Assembly: GCF_964340395.1 (NCBI RefSeq)
Contig: NC_135563.1
Coordinates: 17,211,651-17,275,650, forward strand
DNA length: 64,000 nucleotides
Direction: 5' to 3'
Source: Glandiceps talaboti
Lineage: Eukaryota; Hemichordata; Enteropneusta; Spengelidae
The position numbers were made by a program, and so were the translations under genes. The notes under the pieces are model-generated. The model saw only the letters and a list, made by a program, of their open reading frames with translations. It was not told the origin of the DNA and ran no database searches. This document shows positions 52,770 to 64,000 of this stretch, piece after piece (position 1 is the stretch's first letter; each line of letters opens with the position of its first letter).

Positions 52770-53820
52770 TCATCGTACAGCTAATACATTTCACAGATGT
52801 AAAACAAATGATCTCAAATTAAGTTCGAAATAGACATATATCGCCCCCATACGCATATCTAATGTCTATCTAGACATGTGTTATGGCAATATAAATGACT
52901 TAATATTGACCTTGGAATAGTACTGGTATTAAATTATTAAGATACAACTTTTTTTCGGCAGAAATATACAGAGATTGGGTTTCGAATGAATTAATTCACA
53001 ATCTCTTGGCTATAATTTCAGTATGACTTATTGTCATTTTTGGCTGACACAAGTGTATCATGTTTTGGTGATGATCAGCTCCCTTAAATTACAGCTGTCA
53101 ACACAATCAAATATGAAATAAATTAATGGCCAAGCCAAGTACAGGGTGGGATAATACACATTTACAATTTCTGAGCCATGCATGGATTTTAACAGGGCCA
53201 ACCGAATTCAGACAGAATTCCAGGATTTGCCAAGAACTCTCTTTGCCTGGGACTAGAATCAATTTCACATTTCATTTTGTTGGGTGGACATGTATGAGAA
53301 ATTGACCATATTATGGGCTAAATATTGCAAAAAGTTTGTTGAATGCTCTCATGCACTTTAAAAAACACACACATTACACACTTACAAAATGGCACATCAA
53401 AGTAGTGTTTGTGTGTTTTTAAGAAACATTTCGTGTCTGATGTAGATCGTTGTCATAGTAACAATTATATCCTCCCTAGGTTTCAAGCCCCCTTGTTATT
53501 TCTGAAATCCTCTACTAATAAAAGATAAAAATGGCGCCAATGGCATTGTAGCACAACTGTATAAGTTTGTTGGTTTTTTTAAACTGCTTATCATAGACAG
53601 ACAGACAGATGAACTGACAAATACTCTACATGAGCTAAAAGTATGTTACCATGGTACCCTCATGGAGAGAGATCAATCATGGTGTCATTATCAAGTATTT
53701 GCAAATTGACCCATAAAAAGATTAATAATTTTATGACATCAAGAAAACAATAACATTCTACATACAACTTGAAAGCTACACTTTTACAAAAAAAAAAATC
53801 ACATCCACACACCCACATTC
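52770..53820. other. Intergenic, nothing recognised
   Basis: AT-rich sequence without gene or repeat that I can support. Confidence 0.5.
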
Positions 53821-53821
53821 A

Positions 53822-53946
53822 CACATACATACATACATACATACATACATACATACATACATACATACATACATACATACATGCATGCATGCATGCATGC
53901 ATACATACATACATACATACATACATACATACACACATACACACAT
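53822..53946. repeat. (CATA)n/(CATG)n microsatellite
   Basis: About 30 tetranucleotide units with a central CATG block at about 53880-53900. It generates a spurious Met-Tyr-Val-Cys reading frame. Confidence 0.97.
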
Positions 53947-53949
53947 AGA

Positions 53950-55460
53950 CAGACAGAGTTTTTGATGCTTAATGTCACTATTAAACCTCAGCTCAGTTGT
54001 GCTAAAAAGAAAATTAAACTCAAACACCTTCAACTTTTGTAAAAAGTGATTATCAAAACAGTATCCATACCCCTGAGATGTCCCCTTTATTGGTGTTCAT
54101 TAGTAACTACACAATGTATTACTCACAGGGCTTTGAACCAGCCTATGAAACAATCCTAGAGAGAACTCTGAGCCTTAGGCCATTCCAAATGAGACTTGTA
54201 TATTGTCTTAGTTGCTCTACATTGGGTGCATAGGACATATTGACTGATCGCAGAATGTCTTTACATTTATTTCCAGTTTCTTTAAGATGAATTCCTTTTT
54301 CTACCAACAGCACTTGTACTTGTAGATTCTGTCTTATTTCTATTTATTTTGATCTTTTGATAAAAAAAATTTTTTTAGCTTGAATCTCTAATGTCTGTCA
54401 TCTACAGTATGTGATACATCTTAATTTTGAAATATTGACATGTATCATCTTGTGAACTTTCCGACACAGTCACACGTTCATTTCATTTTAAATACAGTCA
54501 GCAATAAATACTTATCAGTCTTTAGCCAAGATGGCTCTTTACAGAACATTAAACTTCTTTGTATCGTGGGAACACACTGTGTACAGCTGCAACTTGTCTG
54601 TATTATCAGAAAAAACAGCAAGGACAGAAGACGTCGTTTATCAGTTTGAAACTGAAATAGCACTTTTCATCCATAAAAAGTTACAGTTATATGCAAAATT
54701 TAGTTTTACTATCAGTAAAGGAAAGGTTTATAGCAACATATACTAAGAATTCTGTGAAATGAGCGACATGTGTTGATATCGATGTTTCATATTATGACTT
54801 TGAAATGTACGATACCTTTATTTGTAGCAATCTCTTGTCAAATTAATGTATGACATTTTTCATTTGCTTTTTTCATATTTTTTTTTTTTTTATCAACTTT
54901 GTTACAGGTTAGTTTCAGATTGTGTCCAGACACTTACATAGGCATTGAAATCAGACAGAAAAGTGTAATATCACTAAATTACCCAATCTATTGCGAACCT
55001 GAAAATGAATCTCAAAACTGCAGGCAATGTTTGATGCATCCATTTGTACATTTCCAAACAAATTGCTACAACACTGTGGTGCCGAAATACGTTACCATGG
55101 ATACATAATGAAGTGGCTTAATTTCAGTCGTATAGGTATAACTCTGAATAGCTAATAGGAGACATCATTCAAGCTATCAGTTCCACCGACAAAATATACG
55201 TTATTTATATATAAATCTATTTGTTATCTATTCATTTATACATCACTATTTTTTTGCTATAAAACAGCATCTAAATCATTGATGTTGAACTTAAATTAAA
55301 TCTTCAAATATATTCAGATATGTAGGTTTATTAAAGATCTATCCTTTTCATCTATATTGAATTTCAAGTTCACACCTGACAGCACATTTTATACATGAAT
55401 GGAATTGGCTATAAAACTAATCATAGCTTGCATGCAATATCTTGTTATCAGTTTTTTACT
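53950..55460. other. Intergenic, nothing recognised
   Basis: Two overlapping open frames of about 70 codons (54440-54746) and one at 54899-55108 show no recognisable domain. Confidence 0.45.
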
Positions 55461-55466
55461 AGATGT

Positions 55467-55745
55467 GGGGGGCGGGGGTGGGGTGGGGGGTTGGACTGTT
55501 TGACAGGAAAAACAATATTATGGAATAACTGAATGGGGGGGGGACTGGGAATGAATATATTGATAGGGAAAACAATATTGTAAAATGGATGGGGGGTATA
55601 TCAATAATAAAAATACTGTCTGTAAAACAGTATTATAGAATAACGCGGGATATCAATGAGGAAATATAATAGAATGAATACGGGGTGGGGGGTGCGATAT
55701 CAATGACGATAGCACTGGGAGGAAAGACGTCAGCATTTCGACTAC
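55467..55745. repeat. G-rich degenerate tandem repeat with strong G-quadruplex motif
   Basis: Four runs of four to six G separated by single bases occupy 55467-55490. Beyond it, units of about 60-70 bp repeat ACAATATTATGGAATAAC, GGGGGGG and a GATATCAATGA-like block. Confidence 0.75.
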
Positions 55746-55749
55746 AGTA

Positions 55750-56688
55750 TTAGTACAATAATATATCCCCTTTTTAGTCATTCCTATTACAAACATGTTT
55801 TTTATCATATATATGTATAAAATCTATTGTGTCTTTATTTCAATCTAGAACTGTGAATGAATCTAATCTGGTAGCATGTGGCAGGTTCAGCCGACGATTA
55901 TCACAGTACCACATATCAATGTGAACTAGTGACATTCAATTGCCAGTAATGTCACTCGACAACATACACAGCACTGGTCTGTTCAGAGTTGGGGTCAGTG
56001 TACGCGGTGATATATACACGTATGTAACTTGTTTACATGATGAAATGTAGGTCACTGTACAATGTATCGACTTTTCATTATGTTCATTTCAGCTAAAGGT
56101 ATAATCCTTATGGTGAAAAACATTTCTCTCCTCCACTGTACTTTTACATGCTATTTACATGTATATAAACAAATTTCAAGTCAGAGTATATTTATTTTGT
56201 AATATTATGAATAATGTTTTTCGATCGACCGTACAACAGGACAGCATGGACCAGCTTGCTAAAGCCATATATTTTCGTACACTTTGAAATATGAAATGTA
56301 TTTACTTTGTTTTGATATATGTATTTCTGGTTACAATTTCATCTGAATGTTTTAAGAAATATTTTCCATAATTTGGTTTAAAATTCTGTACACTTTTAGT
56401 ACAAAAGTCATATTTATAACTTAAAATAATATAAATATGCAATTAATTCAAAATAAAAATAATGCTATTCTCAATTGTGTCTTTATTTACCATTATGTTT
56501 TTGCTCGGCATATACCAATATTTTGTATCTCAATATTCTTCGATAAATTATGACCTGATTTCAAGGAAATTTCTTTCAGAGGAATATATGCTTGAATAAA
56601 TTGTCAACATTGTGACAAAAAAAGACTCAGAAAAGGATTAAAAAAATTGGCATAGTGAAATTATTTGTGAGTGTGCCAATAATGAAAT
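55750..56688. other. Intergenic, nothing recognised
   Basis: AT-rich sequence; no gene recognised. Confidence 0.5.
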
Positions 56689-56843
56689 ATGCAAATATAC
56701 ATTTGCATATCTAATAATCATCCAAGTGTAAAATACCTAATTTGCATACATTCAGTCAGACAAATGGGTCTGCAAATTATACATTCTACCTGTATCATTT
56801 GCATATCTCTTAGCCAGCCAATCAAGAAAGATATAATTTGCAT
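56689..56843. promoter_or_regulatory. Cluster of five perfect octamer (ATGCAAAT/ATTTGCAT) motifs
   Basis: Perfect octamers at 56689-56696, 56701-56708, 56740-56747, 56797-56804 and 56836-56843. The first two form a head-to-head pair separated by four bases. The octamer is the POU-domain (Oct) binding site; enhancer function is inference. Confidence 0.35.
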
Positions 56844-56849
56844 AAATAT

Positions 56850-59038
56850 CTTCCTGTCTGCAAATTAAAAAAATATCATAACATGATTTACTGCTTCATG
56901 TTGTATGTGATACAATTCATTTTTATGACGTCGATGAATTGTGTTGTTTCCGCTTCACATACATTACCCTTTAAGAAGGACAATAACCCCGACAAAATTA
57001 ACTATTTCTTTAAAATGCAGGATTGAAAAATTCCACGCAAATTATCTAAATTCCTGAACATTATACTTAAAGTGATCGGTATTGTTTACTTATATCTTTC
57101 ACAAGTTACCGACACAAAATAATGTCGTTAATCTTAATTTTTTAACTTTCATGTTACCGAACATTACTCATTCGATTTACAGCTATAAACATGCTTGAGT
57201 GGGTACCAATGCAATAGAAAATACATTAATGCTAGTATGAGATCGTTTGGAATTTCACTAAGACTAGTCATAAATATTCACTCAGGAGTGCAAGGCGACT
57301 TAAATTTGAATGTTTACGTTTAAAATCCATGATTCGGATGTATAATATAATATAGAAGTCTATCGGCATATGACGCCAGCTAGGACATGAAAAAGGGGCT
57401 CTGCGACTTACCATAAATATCTCATGAAATAGTCAGGTAATTAGCGAAAATGATATTGGCGATACACTGAATACATGTCAAGAACGGTCTCAGTTAAATC
57501 AGAGATGATATTGTCAGAACCAATAGGCTAATTTGATGTACATGGCCAATTATCAACCCAAGAATACGCTATTTATTGATGTACAAGTTTTGGGGATTTT
57601 TCTTAAGGTATTAACACACCTTTGTACATTCCTGAAGGACTTGGAAAATTCCCCGGAGTGAAGAGAGCACATTGCTAGTAGCGATGTGTAAACACTTATG
57701 GCATCATGATAATAACAAGGAAAGCTTTTGTCGGTAGGAAAAAAATTTAATGAGTTTTGAGATGCTGGCAGCCGCACTTGATTTTTTTATATGCAGCACC
57801 TGGGAACAGTTTACAATGAAGCAGACTACAGTTGCAGTAGGAGTGAAGGAAGGTCAGTTTCAGATAAGAGAAACCTGACCTTGATCTAAGTGAAACTGAC
57901 ACGACCTGAGAATTCGGAAATAAACGCTGAGTGGAAACTGACAAGTTAGCTGTGTACACAAAGGTAGCATTACTTCCATCGCTACGCACACTTTCAGACT
58001 GAATCTGACATACCGCTGAGGCTAATCTTTGATTTTTAGGAACATAATTCATTAAAAAAAATATCAAAAAAATTACTGAAATGTACATCAAAATTAATTC
58101 CATAGACTAATATTTGGGCATTATTTCATGAACATACTCCATTTTTCAAAACATGATTAGAATTGGTTGCCATGGTAACATGTATATGAGAACAGACTTT
58201 AAATACACGTCAACAGTAATATGTCAAATATTGTAAGAAAAGTGTTCCATTATTTAATAGACTTGTAGTGCTAAATTACTGGTATATATCAACGGCCCTA
58301 CAGCCTCGTTAGATATACCAGGAAATGGGTAAATTGACTGACACTTCAATAATTCATGCAAATATGTGCAATATCAAAATTATTTCTGTTCATTATGAGT
58401 TTTGACTTTTATAACATTTCACATAAATTTTAATTTGATGAATTATACAGTGGTATCCGTACTCAAAATTTTAGTTTTTAGTTTTGTTTCGAAATAGCAG
58501 CCTGCTTCTGTAAATTCTCTGGATCAAATTCTTGCGTGTGTGTTTACATTCACAGGAGTAGGTGTATATGTATGGTAGAATGAAAACGTGATTTTGAGAC
58601 TCACCAAGCGTAAAGAATTGCAAACCAAAAGGGCATTTTGTACGGAAGCGTCATTTTATATTTCTGGTTAAAATTTGACTCGTTTCTATATACACCCTGG
58701 AGTTGCAAATTACACTATCACATGCTAATGAATCACAGCACTTCAAGGATCTGAATTTACATGGAGGTCAGTCGATCAGATGAAAATAAATTTCTTCAGA
58801 TTATCAACGATTTCTTATTTCAATACAAAAATAACGCATTCATGAGGCCGACATGATTTTGAGGAAACATTTAACAGCATGTCATTCTCAGCTCGTATGA
58901 CTATACGACACATATTCTGTAAGTGTTCTAGATAAACAATTTCAAATCTACATGTCCCCTTTCACACACCCAGTATAAAGGATTATTTCCATGAATGCAG
59001 TATGAAATTGTTGTGTTTTTTTTAAACACATCGCTATA
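56850..59038. other. Intergenic, nothing recognised
   Basis: AT-rich. An open frame at 57747-58103 (minus) has a hydrophobic N-terminus but no recognisable domain or splice context. Confidence 0.45.
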
Positions 59039-59039
59039 C

Positions 59040-59595
59040 TAAGTCTATTTTTGACTGAAAACTCATAAAATTCCCTCTTTAGTTATATACACCTGTGTCA
59101 AAATTTGGTCCAGAAGTGAAAATATTAATATTTAGAGAGATTTTTTTGTTTTTCATTTTAATTTTAGTAATTTTTTTTTTGACATATCTTCAGTTTAATT
59201 TTGACTGAAATTTCATTAGATAAGTAAATAATAATCAATAAGTAAAGCTGTGTCAAATCTTTGGTGAAAGTTTTTTTTATGAGTAAATTTGTTTACACAT
59301 CTTTAAGTCCATCTCAGAATGGAATCTCATAGATTACCTCAATGAATAAATCTGTGTCAACAATCTTCCTAAAAGGTGACATATTTATGAACATTTTTAG
59401 TTTTTTTATTGATAATTTTTAACACATCCTAAATTAATTTGAGACTGGAATCTCATAAATCATCTCCATTATAAAAATGTGTCAAATTTTTGGTTAAAAA
59501 AATGAAAACAGCTATAAATATCAAATAATTTTTACAAACATTTTAAATTACCTAAATATTGAATACAACTATATCAAAATTTGGCTTCAAATGTA
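59040..59595. repeat. Degenerate tandem repeat, ~135-150 bp units, about four copies
   Basis: Each unit has a block like GACTGGAATCTCATAAAT, then CTGTGTCAAAATTTGGT, then an A/T-rich stretch. The units are well diverged, so the array is old. Confidence 0.65.
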
Positions 59596-59599
59596 ATAA

Positions 59600-62500
59600 C
59601 ATTTCGAGAAAATCACAAAAAACGTATTCTTGATTTGTTTTCACTGATGCCGATAAGTTTAAATTTTCAGCAATCAAAAGAAAAGATTTTCGTATCCTTT
59701 GAATTTTTGAAATTTTGAAAGTAAAATACAACACTCATCCACTTTTAAAGCCATTCTATTATCGCTACGATAAATAAAGGAAATCCCTGCCTTAACTTGG
59801 TTTGATAAATCGACCTTCCAAATCACACAGCATAACAAATGAAAGCAGTGTACTATATCATGTTAACTTGTTTTCTCAGCTTCACATTTACATTTTTATC
59901 AGTACATTTTGATCAGAACTCGTGCATGTTTTTGACAGACCTCCACCATTGTAATTAGATTACAGTTATTATACTCAAGTGACCTCTCTACCCAGCCTTT
60001 ATATTTCAATACAGAAATTATGTATTACTTCAATGGAGCTACACACAAAAGGCAGGCAGATATAAACGAGGCCTCAATACTTTGCATTATAGTAGGCAAG
60101 CCACAAAGCAGTTGTTAAACTCAGAAAACCGAGCCTTGGCGCATATTGGTTCATATTTTCAATAAAATAATACCACGCCAAAGATCTTTCCACAGTCTTA
60201 TGTAAGAAAATTGCAAACATATTGATTTTTGACGGAAAAATTATTTGCACTTCAGAAATTTATATAATGACAAAAAAAGGGTTTAAATGCAGCTCCAGAG
60301 AGTCATTATGGTACTATATTGATTATTCTGATGACTGTAGAAATATTCTGTTCATTAAAATCAAAAGATTAACGTGTGAAACATTTTATGAGAGAAAGAC
60401 CAATAATTTCCTCACCACATGGAATTGACTTTGAAGTGCAAATTGAGGTCAAGTGCGACATGCAAATATTAGATAATTTCAGATTTTGGTTATTATTGAT
60501 AGTACATCCACAAGGGAAGCAAGCAATTAATCTTGTTAGATACAAGGTTGACAGAAAAGAAATCAAGGGTAATATTAAAAAATGGAAATGAATTATAATC
60601 ACTATATATCAGCATTCCCTGTTTCTATGAGTCATGATAGAGGTGAACATTGAATGAACTTGACACTGTAAAATATGTGAATACGGCGCCTGTGCGGCAA
60701 TTTTTACCAACCGATCACTGTAATCTCAGCTTTGCATCGCCGCTACGATTAAACTTTAATTTCTTCACAGATGATGAAACCATTCAGTGATAAAACTGGG
60801 ATTTCATACACATCAATAAAGTATTACATGTAATTGGACACAGAATTATTCATATTTAAAATACAAATGAAATTGCATGAATTGTGGTAAAATGGCCAAA
60901 AAATATGCCATTACCTATTACTCTCTAATTTACGACAATTTGAAACAAATTTTTTATATCAGCCAGATTTATTTTTAAATATTACCAAGTATTTTAAAAC
61001 TAATTTATAACTTTTCAGTGATAATGATAAGTATGAATTTTCACATAAAAAAATTAATGACCATAAAAAGTCTCTAATTGCAGCAAATAAAACGTACATC
61101 TGAAGTTCAAGGCAAATGTTATTGTTAATACATACATGTAGTATCAAATTTTTACACCCATCTCTGCACGTACACTGGAAAATAAAATTTCCTACTTCCG
61201 AATTAACACCAATATTTACAATAATGTACGAAATATTTTGAAATGACAAAAAAAACTGCTACCTTAGGATTCTTACAGTTTTGAGGACAAGCAAGGGATA
61301 TTTTTGTAGCTTGTATCTCTCCTTTAATCGTTAATGAACTGTTACACTTCAAAATAAAGATTGTAAAAATGTAATCATCAACTTTAATATTCACTACACA
61401 ATCTGCTACATAGTCTAGTTCCTATACAGTATCATTATGATTTACACCTCCACTCACAGTATAGTCAAAGTCGTTACTCTAGAATGGGATATAATTTAAA
61501 ATTCATCCACAACCACCCACACAGTCATTAACATCATGTCTTTGTTAATCAATCACAAAATTCTAACCAATAACACAGTCCCTCATGAAGTTAGTTGTTT
61601 TTACAGAGTACCATTATTTATATATATGTATAAAAATTTATCAAAAATTTTCTTCAGCAAATACCCATTAGTTTTTTTGTACCAAAAATTCCTTGTCAAT
61701 GTGCAAACAACCATCAGATTTTTGTTTTTAAAAAATTATGAAACATTTACTGTACAATGTGCAAAAGACCATTTTTTGTTAAAGAGTAACCTAAATGTTG
61801 CCACATAATGTATAAACTACTATTAGTTATTTATTTTTTAAAAGAAGCAATTTTTGCATAATTTATAGTTTTTAAATTGATTTTTTTTTTGTCGTAATTG
61901 TAAAAGAAGTATCATTTATGAAATTCATACTTTATAAACTAACTCAAGTGTAAATTACATTGCATAAAAAAATTCCAACCCTTAATTTTTATAAGGTGAA
62001 AATGTAAATTTATTATATCATTTATCACAATTTGAAATTTACACTTTATTTTCTTCATAAAAATGTACTGCATAAAAACCTGCTATGCCCATCCCGAGTC
62101 AGTATTTTATAAATCAGAGACACAAATCCTATCGCCTGGTGAAATATTTTGTAGGATTCTGAAAACGTGGCTCCGTTTATCTATAAAACCATCATTGATC
62201 CGAAGGCAAGGTGAACTCATATATATATGTACGTCAGCTGGGAATCTTTTTCTTTGCTATCCTTGCAGCAATTTTGTTGGCAAGGTTAGTCAAGTAATTG
62301 TCCATGGTAATCATTTGGCCACAGCTTGTATCAAGTTCACTACATTAGATAAACTTGAATACTCACAGAAACACATGATTGACATCTGAGATTAAAAAAA
62401 GGTCACCAAGACCATGACATGAACTCATTTCATCTCACTTTCTTCATTTATTACTATCAGCTGAGAGGGAAGGATTTTTCCGAAAATTTAAAACCAAACA

Positions 62501-62940
62501 ACACTATTTCTACCACAAGATGGGGGGCAGGCAGGGGATGGGGGCAAGGGAAGTTCATTTTGAGAAGTATATTCCTTAACATGTAAATTCAAAATTTTAC
62601 AATGCATAATGTTTTTTCTGTTTACAATTTTTGGAATAGCAAGTGTATTTCTTACACAAGGCAGGCTTTTTGTATTTGTGAACAAAATGATTTTTCTGAA
62701 AATTTAAATTCAAATTTCTAAAGCATATGTCATTTTTTTTTTTTTGACAATTAAGGAATGGTTACACATCTCTTTGGGAAGAGAAGCTGTCACCAAAGGC
62801 AACCACCATATTGTATTTTTGTGAGCTAAATTGTCACCCTATAAATAACATCTAATAAAATGATGTTCACATGAACTTGTCAGACTTCATTGCACATAAT
62901 GCATAGAAATAACAAATTTGAGTGTCAGTAAAAACTGAAT
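59600..62940. other. Intergenic, nothing recognised
   Basis: Very AT-rich; open frames up to 108 codons carry no recognisable domain. Confidence 0.45.
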
Positions 62941-62954
62941 ATAGCGACCTTGAT

Positions 62955-63375
62955 AAAAAGGTCAAGGTCATATACTAAAAGATGTCAGAGGTGACATCAA
63001 CACATGGTCAAAGATTAGCTTCCTCAAAATGTTGACAATATGTCACTATGAAAAGAAACAGCAAGGTCAAGGTTGGAAAGTAAATTCATAACAATATATA
63101 GATTCACATTTGAATGATATTTGTGGTTTACTTGGGTAGGCAATTCACCTTGAAGATGAAGATCAAGGTCAAATTCAAAAAGAAGCTTGTTTTTGACAAT
63201 AGAGGCCAGTATTTAATTGAACTGAGGAATCTGGATGTATGATAAACATTTGAATGAAATTTCTATTTTTTGGGGTGGCAATTTACCTTGAAGATGAAGG
63301 TCAAGGTCAAATTCAAAGAAAGCTTGCATTTTAGAACAGAGGTCAGCATTAATTGAACTGAGGGGGCTGGAGTAC
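62955..63375. repeat. Tandem repeat carrying TCAAGGTCA motifs
   Basis: Units near 63140-63240 and 63275-63370 share ACCTTGAAGATGAAG, TCAAGGTCAAATTCAAA, AAGCTTG and TTAATTGAACTGAGG at a spacing of about 133 bp; a looser copy lies upstream. Confidence 0.8.
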
Positions 63376-63379
63376 AAGA

Positions 63380-64000
63380 TAAGACAGCTATCTTCTCATA
63401 AAATATAAGAATATAAATGTTCACCCTATAAAACTTGTTTGGCTAAAATTAATCTCATGATTGCCACGTAATACAAACAAATATATACAGTATCTCTTAG
63501 GTTTCAATGGTATTTGCCCTAATAAGTGACAGATGCAAATAAACTACTCTGATGGACAGATGGAGGAACTCGTTTGACATCTTTCTGTAGTCTGTGTACT
63601 CGGATCTGTGCATGATTACACTGTTGAGTGTAGTGGAGTTGCGTATGTGTGCATATCCAACAAGACTGGATAGAGTCAAAGCTGCCTTGGTTATAATTCA
63701 CCAGAGAAAGTCCGTTCTTTACAACGAGTGACGACAACTTCGTCAACTGTATGCTAATCAAAATTAATAAGCTGGTTTTGTCATACTAATCGAGACAAAT
63801 GGGGAGACAATTATATATCTTACACAAATCCTGACCAAAGTTCCAAATTTTGACAAGAATATATTGCATATGTTGTGTACAATAATATTCAATTTTCACA
63901 CTTGCTGTTAATACTATAATATTATACTATATAATGATATTTATAGTAATAGCTTATGTAACTACTGCAGTACTCAAATCTCAATAAACTTGTTGTTTAC
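63380..64000. other. Intergenic to the right edge, nothing recognised
   Basis: AT-rich; only short open frames. Confidence 0.5.

Noticed and set aside
53776-54033. 85-codon Met-Tyr-Val-Cys frame
   Set aside because: Translation of the CATA microsatellite.
57747-58103. 118-codon minus-strand frame with a hydrophobic start resembling a signal anchor
   Set aside because: No recognisable domain, AT-rich T-run coding for the Phe/Ile/Leu stretch, and no splice or promoter context.

Overview
This is a window of eukaryotic nuclear DNA, almost certainly from an invertebrate animal. It is AT-rich, has spliced genes with introns of about 0.1 to 5 kb, and is full of microsatellites, minisatellites and small transposon remnants. 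One gene is a Mad/Mxd-type bHLH-zipper repressor with an N-terminal Sin3-interaction motif, a metazoan family. The mix of genes fits a marine invertebrate such as a deuterostome or lophotrochozoan, but nothing seen here fixes the phylum.

Layout. 436-4416 (minus): the first five coding exons of a gene starting with a DEK-C-like domain and followed by acidic and lysine-rich linkers; the gene runs off the left edge. 5571-5642 (minus): a tRNA-His gene. 6113-12140 (plus, or from an upstream ATG at 6041): a two-exon calcineurin-like metallophosphoesterase with all its metal-binding motifs and a 5.1 kb intron. The first two protein genes are head to head with the tRNA between them. 12.9-22 kb: gene-poor, with several repeat arrays. 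23.4-25.9 kb: a CpG-richer stretch holding the promoter and first exons of the Mxd gene. 24891-31860 (plus): six coding exons of Mxd, giving a complete 196-residue protein, followed by a probable 2.7 kb 3' UTR ending near 34.55 kb. 34.6-64 kb: no gene I can support, only AT-rich sequence with degenerate tandem repeats, a SINE, MITE-like elements and motif clusters.

The genes do not form a pathway. The phosphoesterase is a probable soluble hydrolase, possibly with a mitochondrial isoform. Mxd is a Max partner that represses Myc/Max E-box targets, and its own upstream region carries CACGTG E-boxes and a full CRE. The most notable non-genic observations are a minisatellite that looks amplified from one end of a MITE family present twice elsewhere, a foldback element with a perfect internal 47 bp duplication, a GC-AG intron fixed by reading frame, and dense clusters of octamer, ERR-type and E2F-type motifs. 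I found no previously undescribed multi-gene system.
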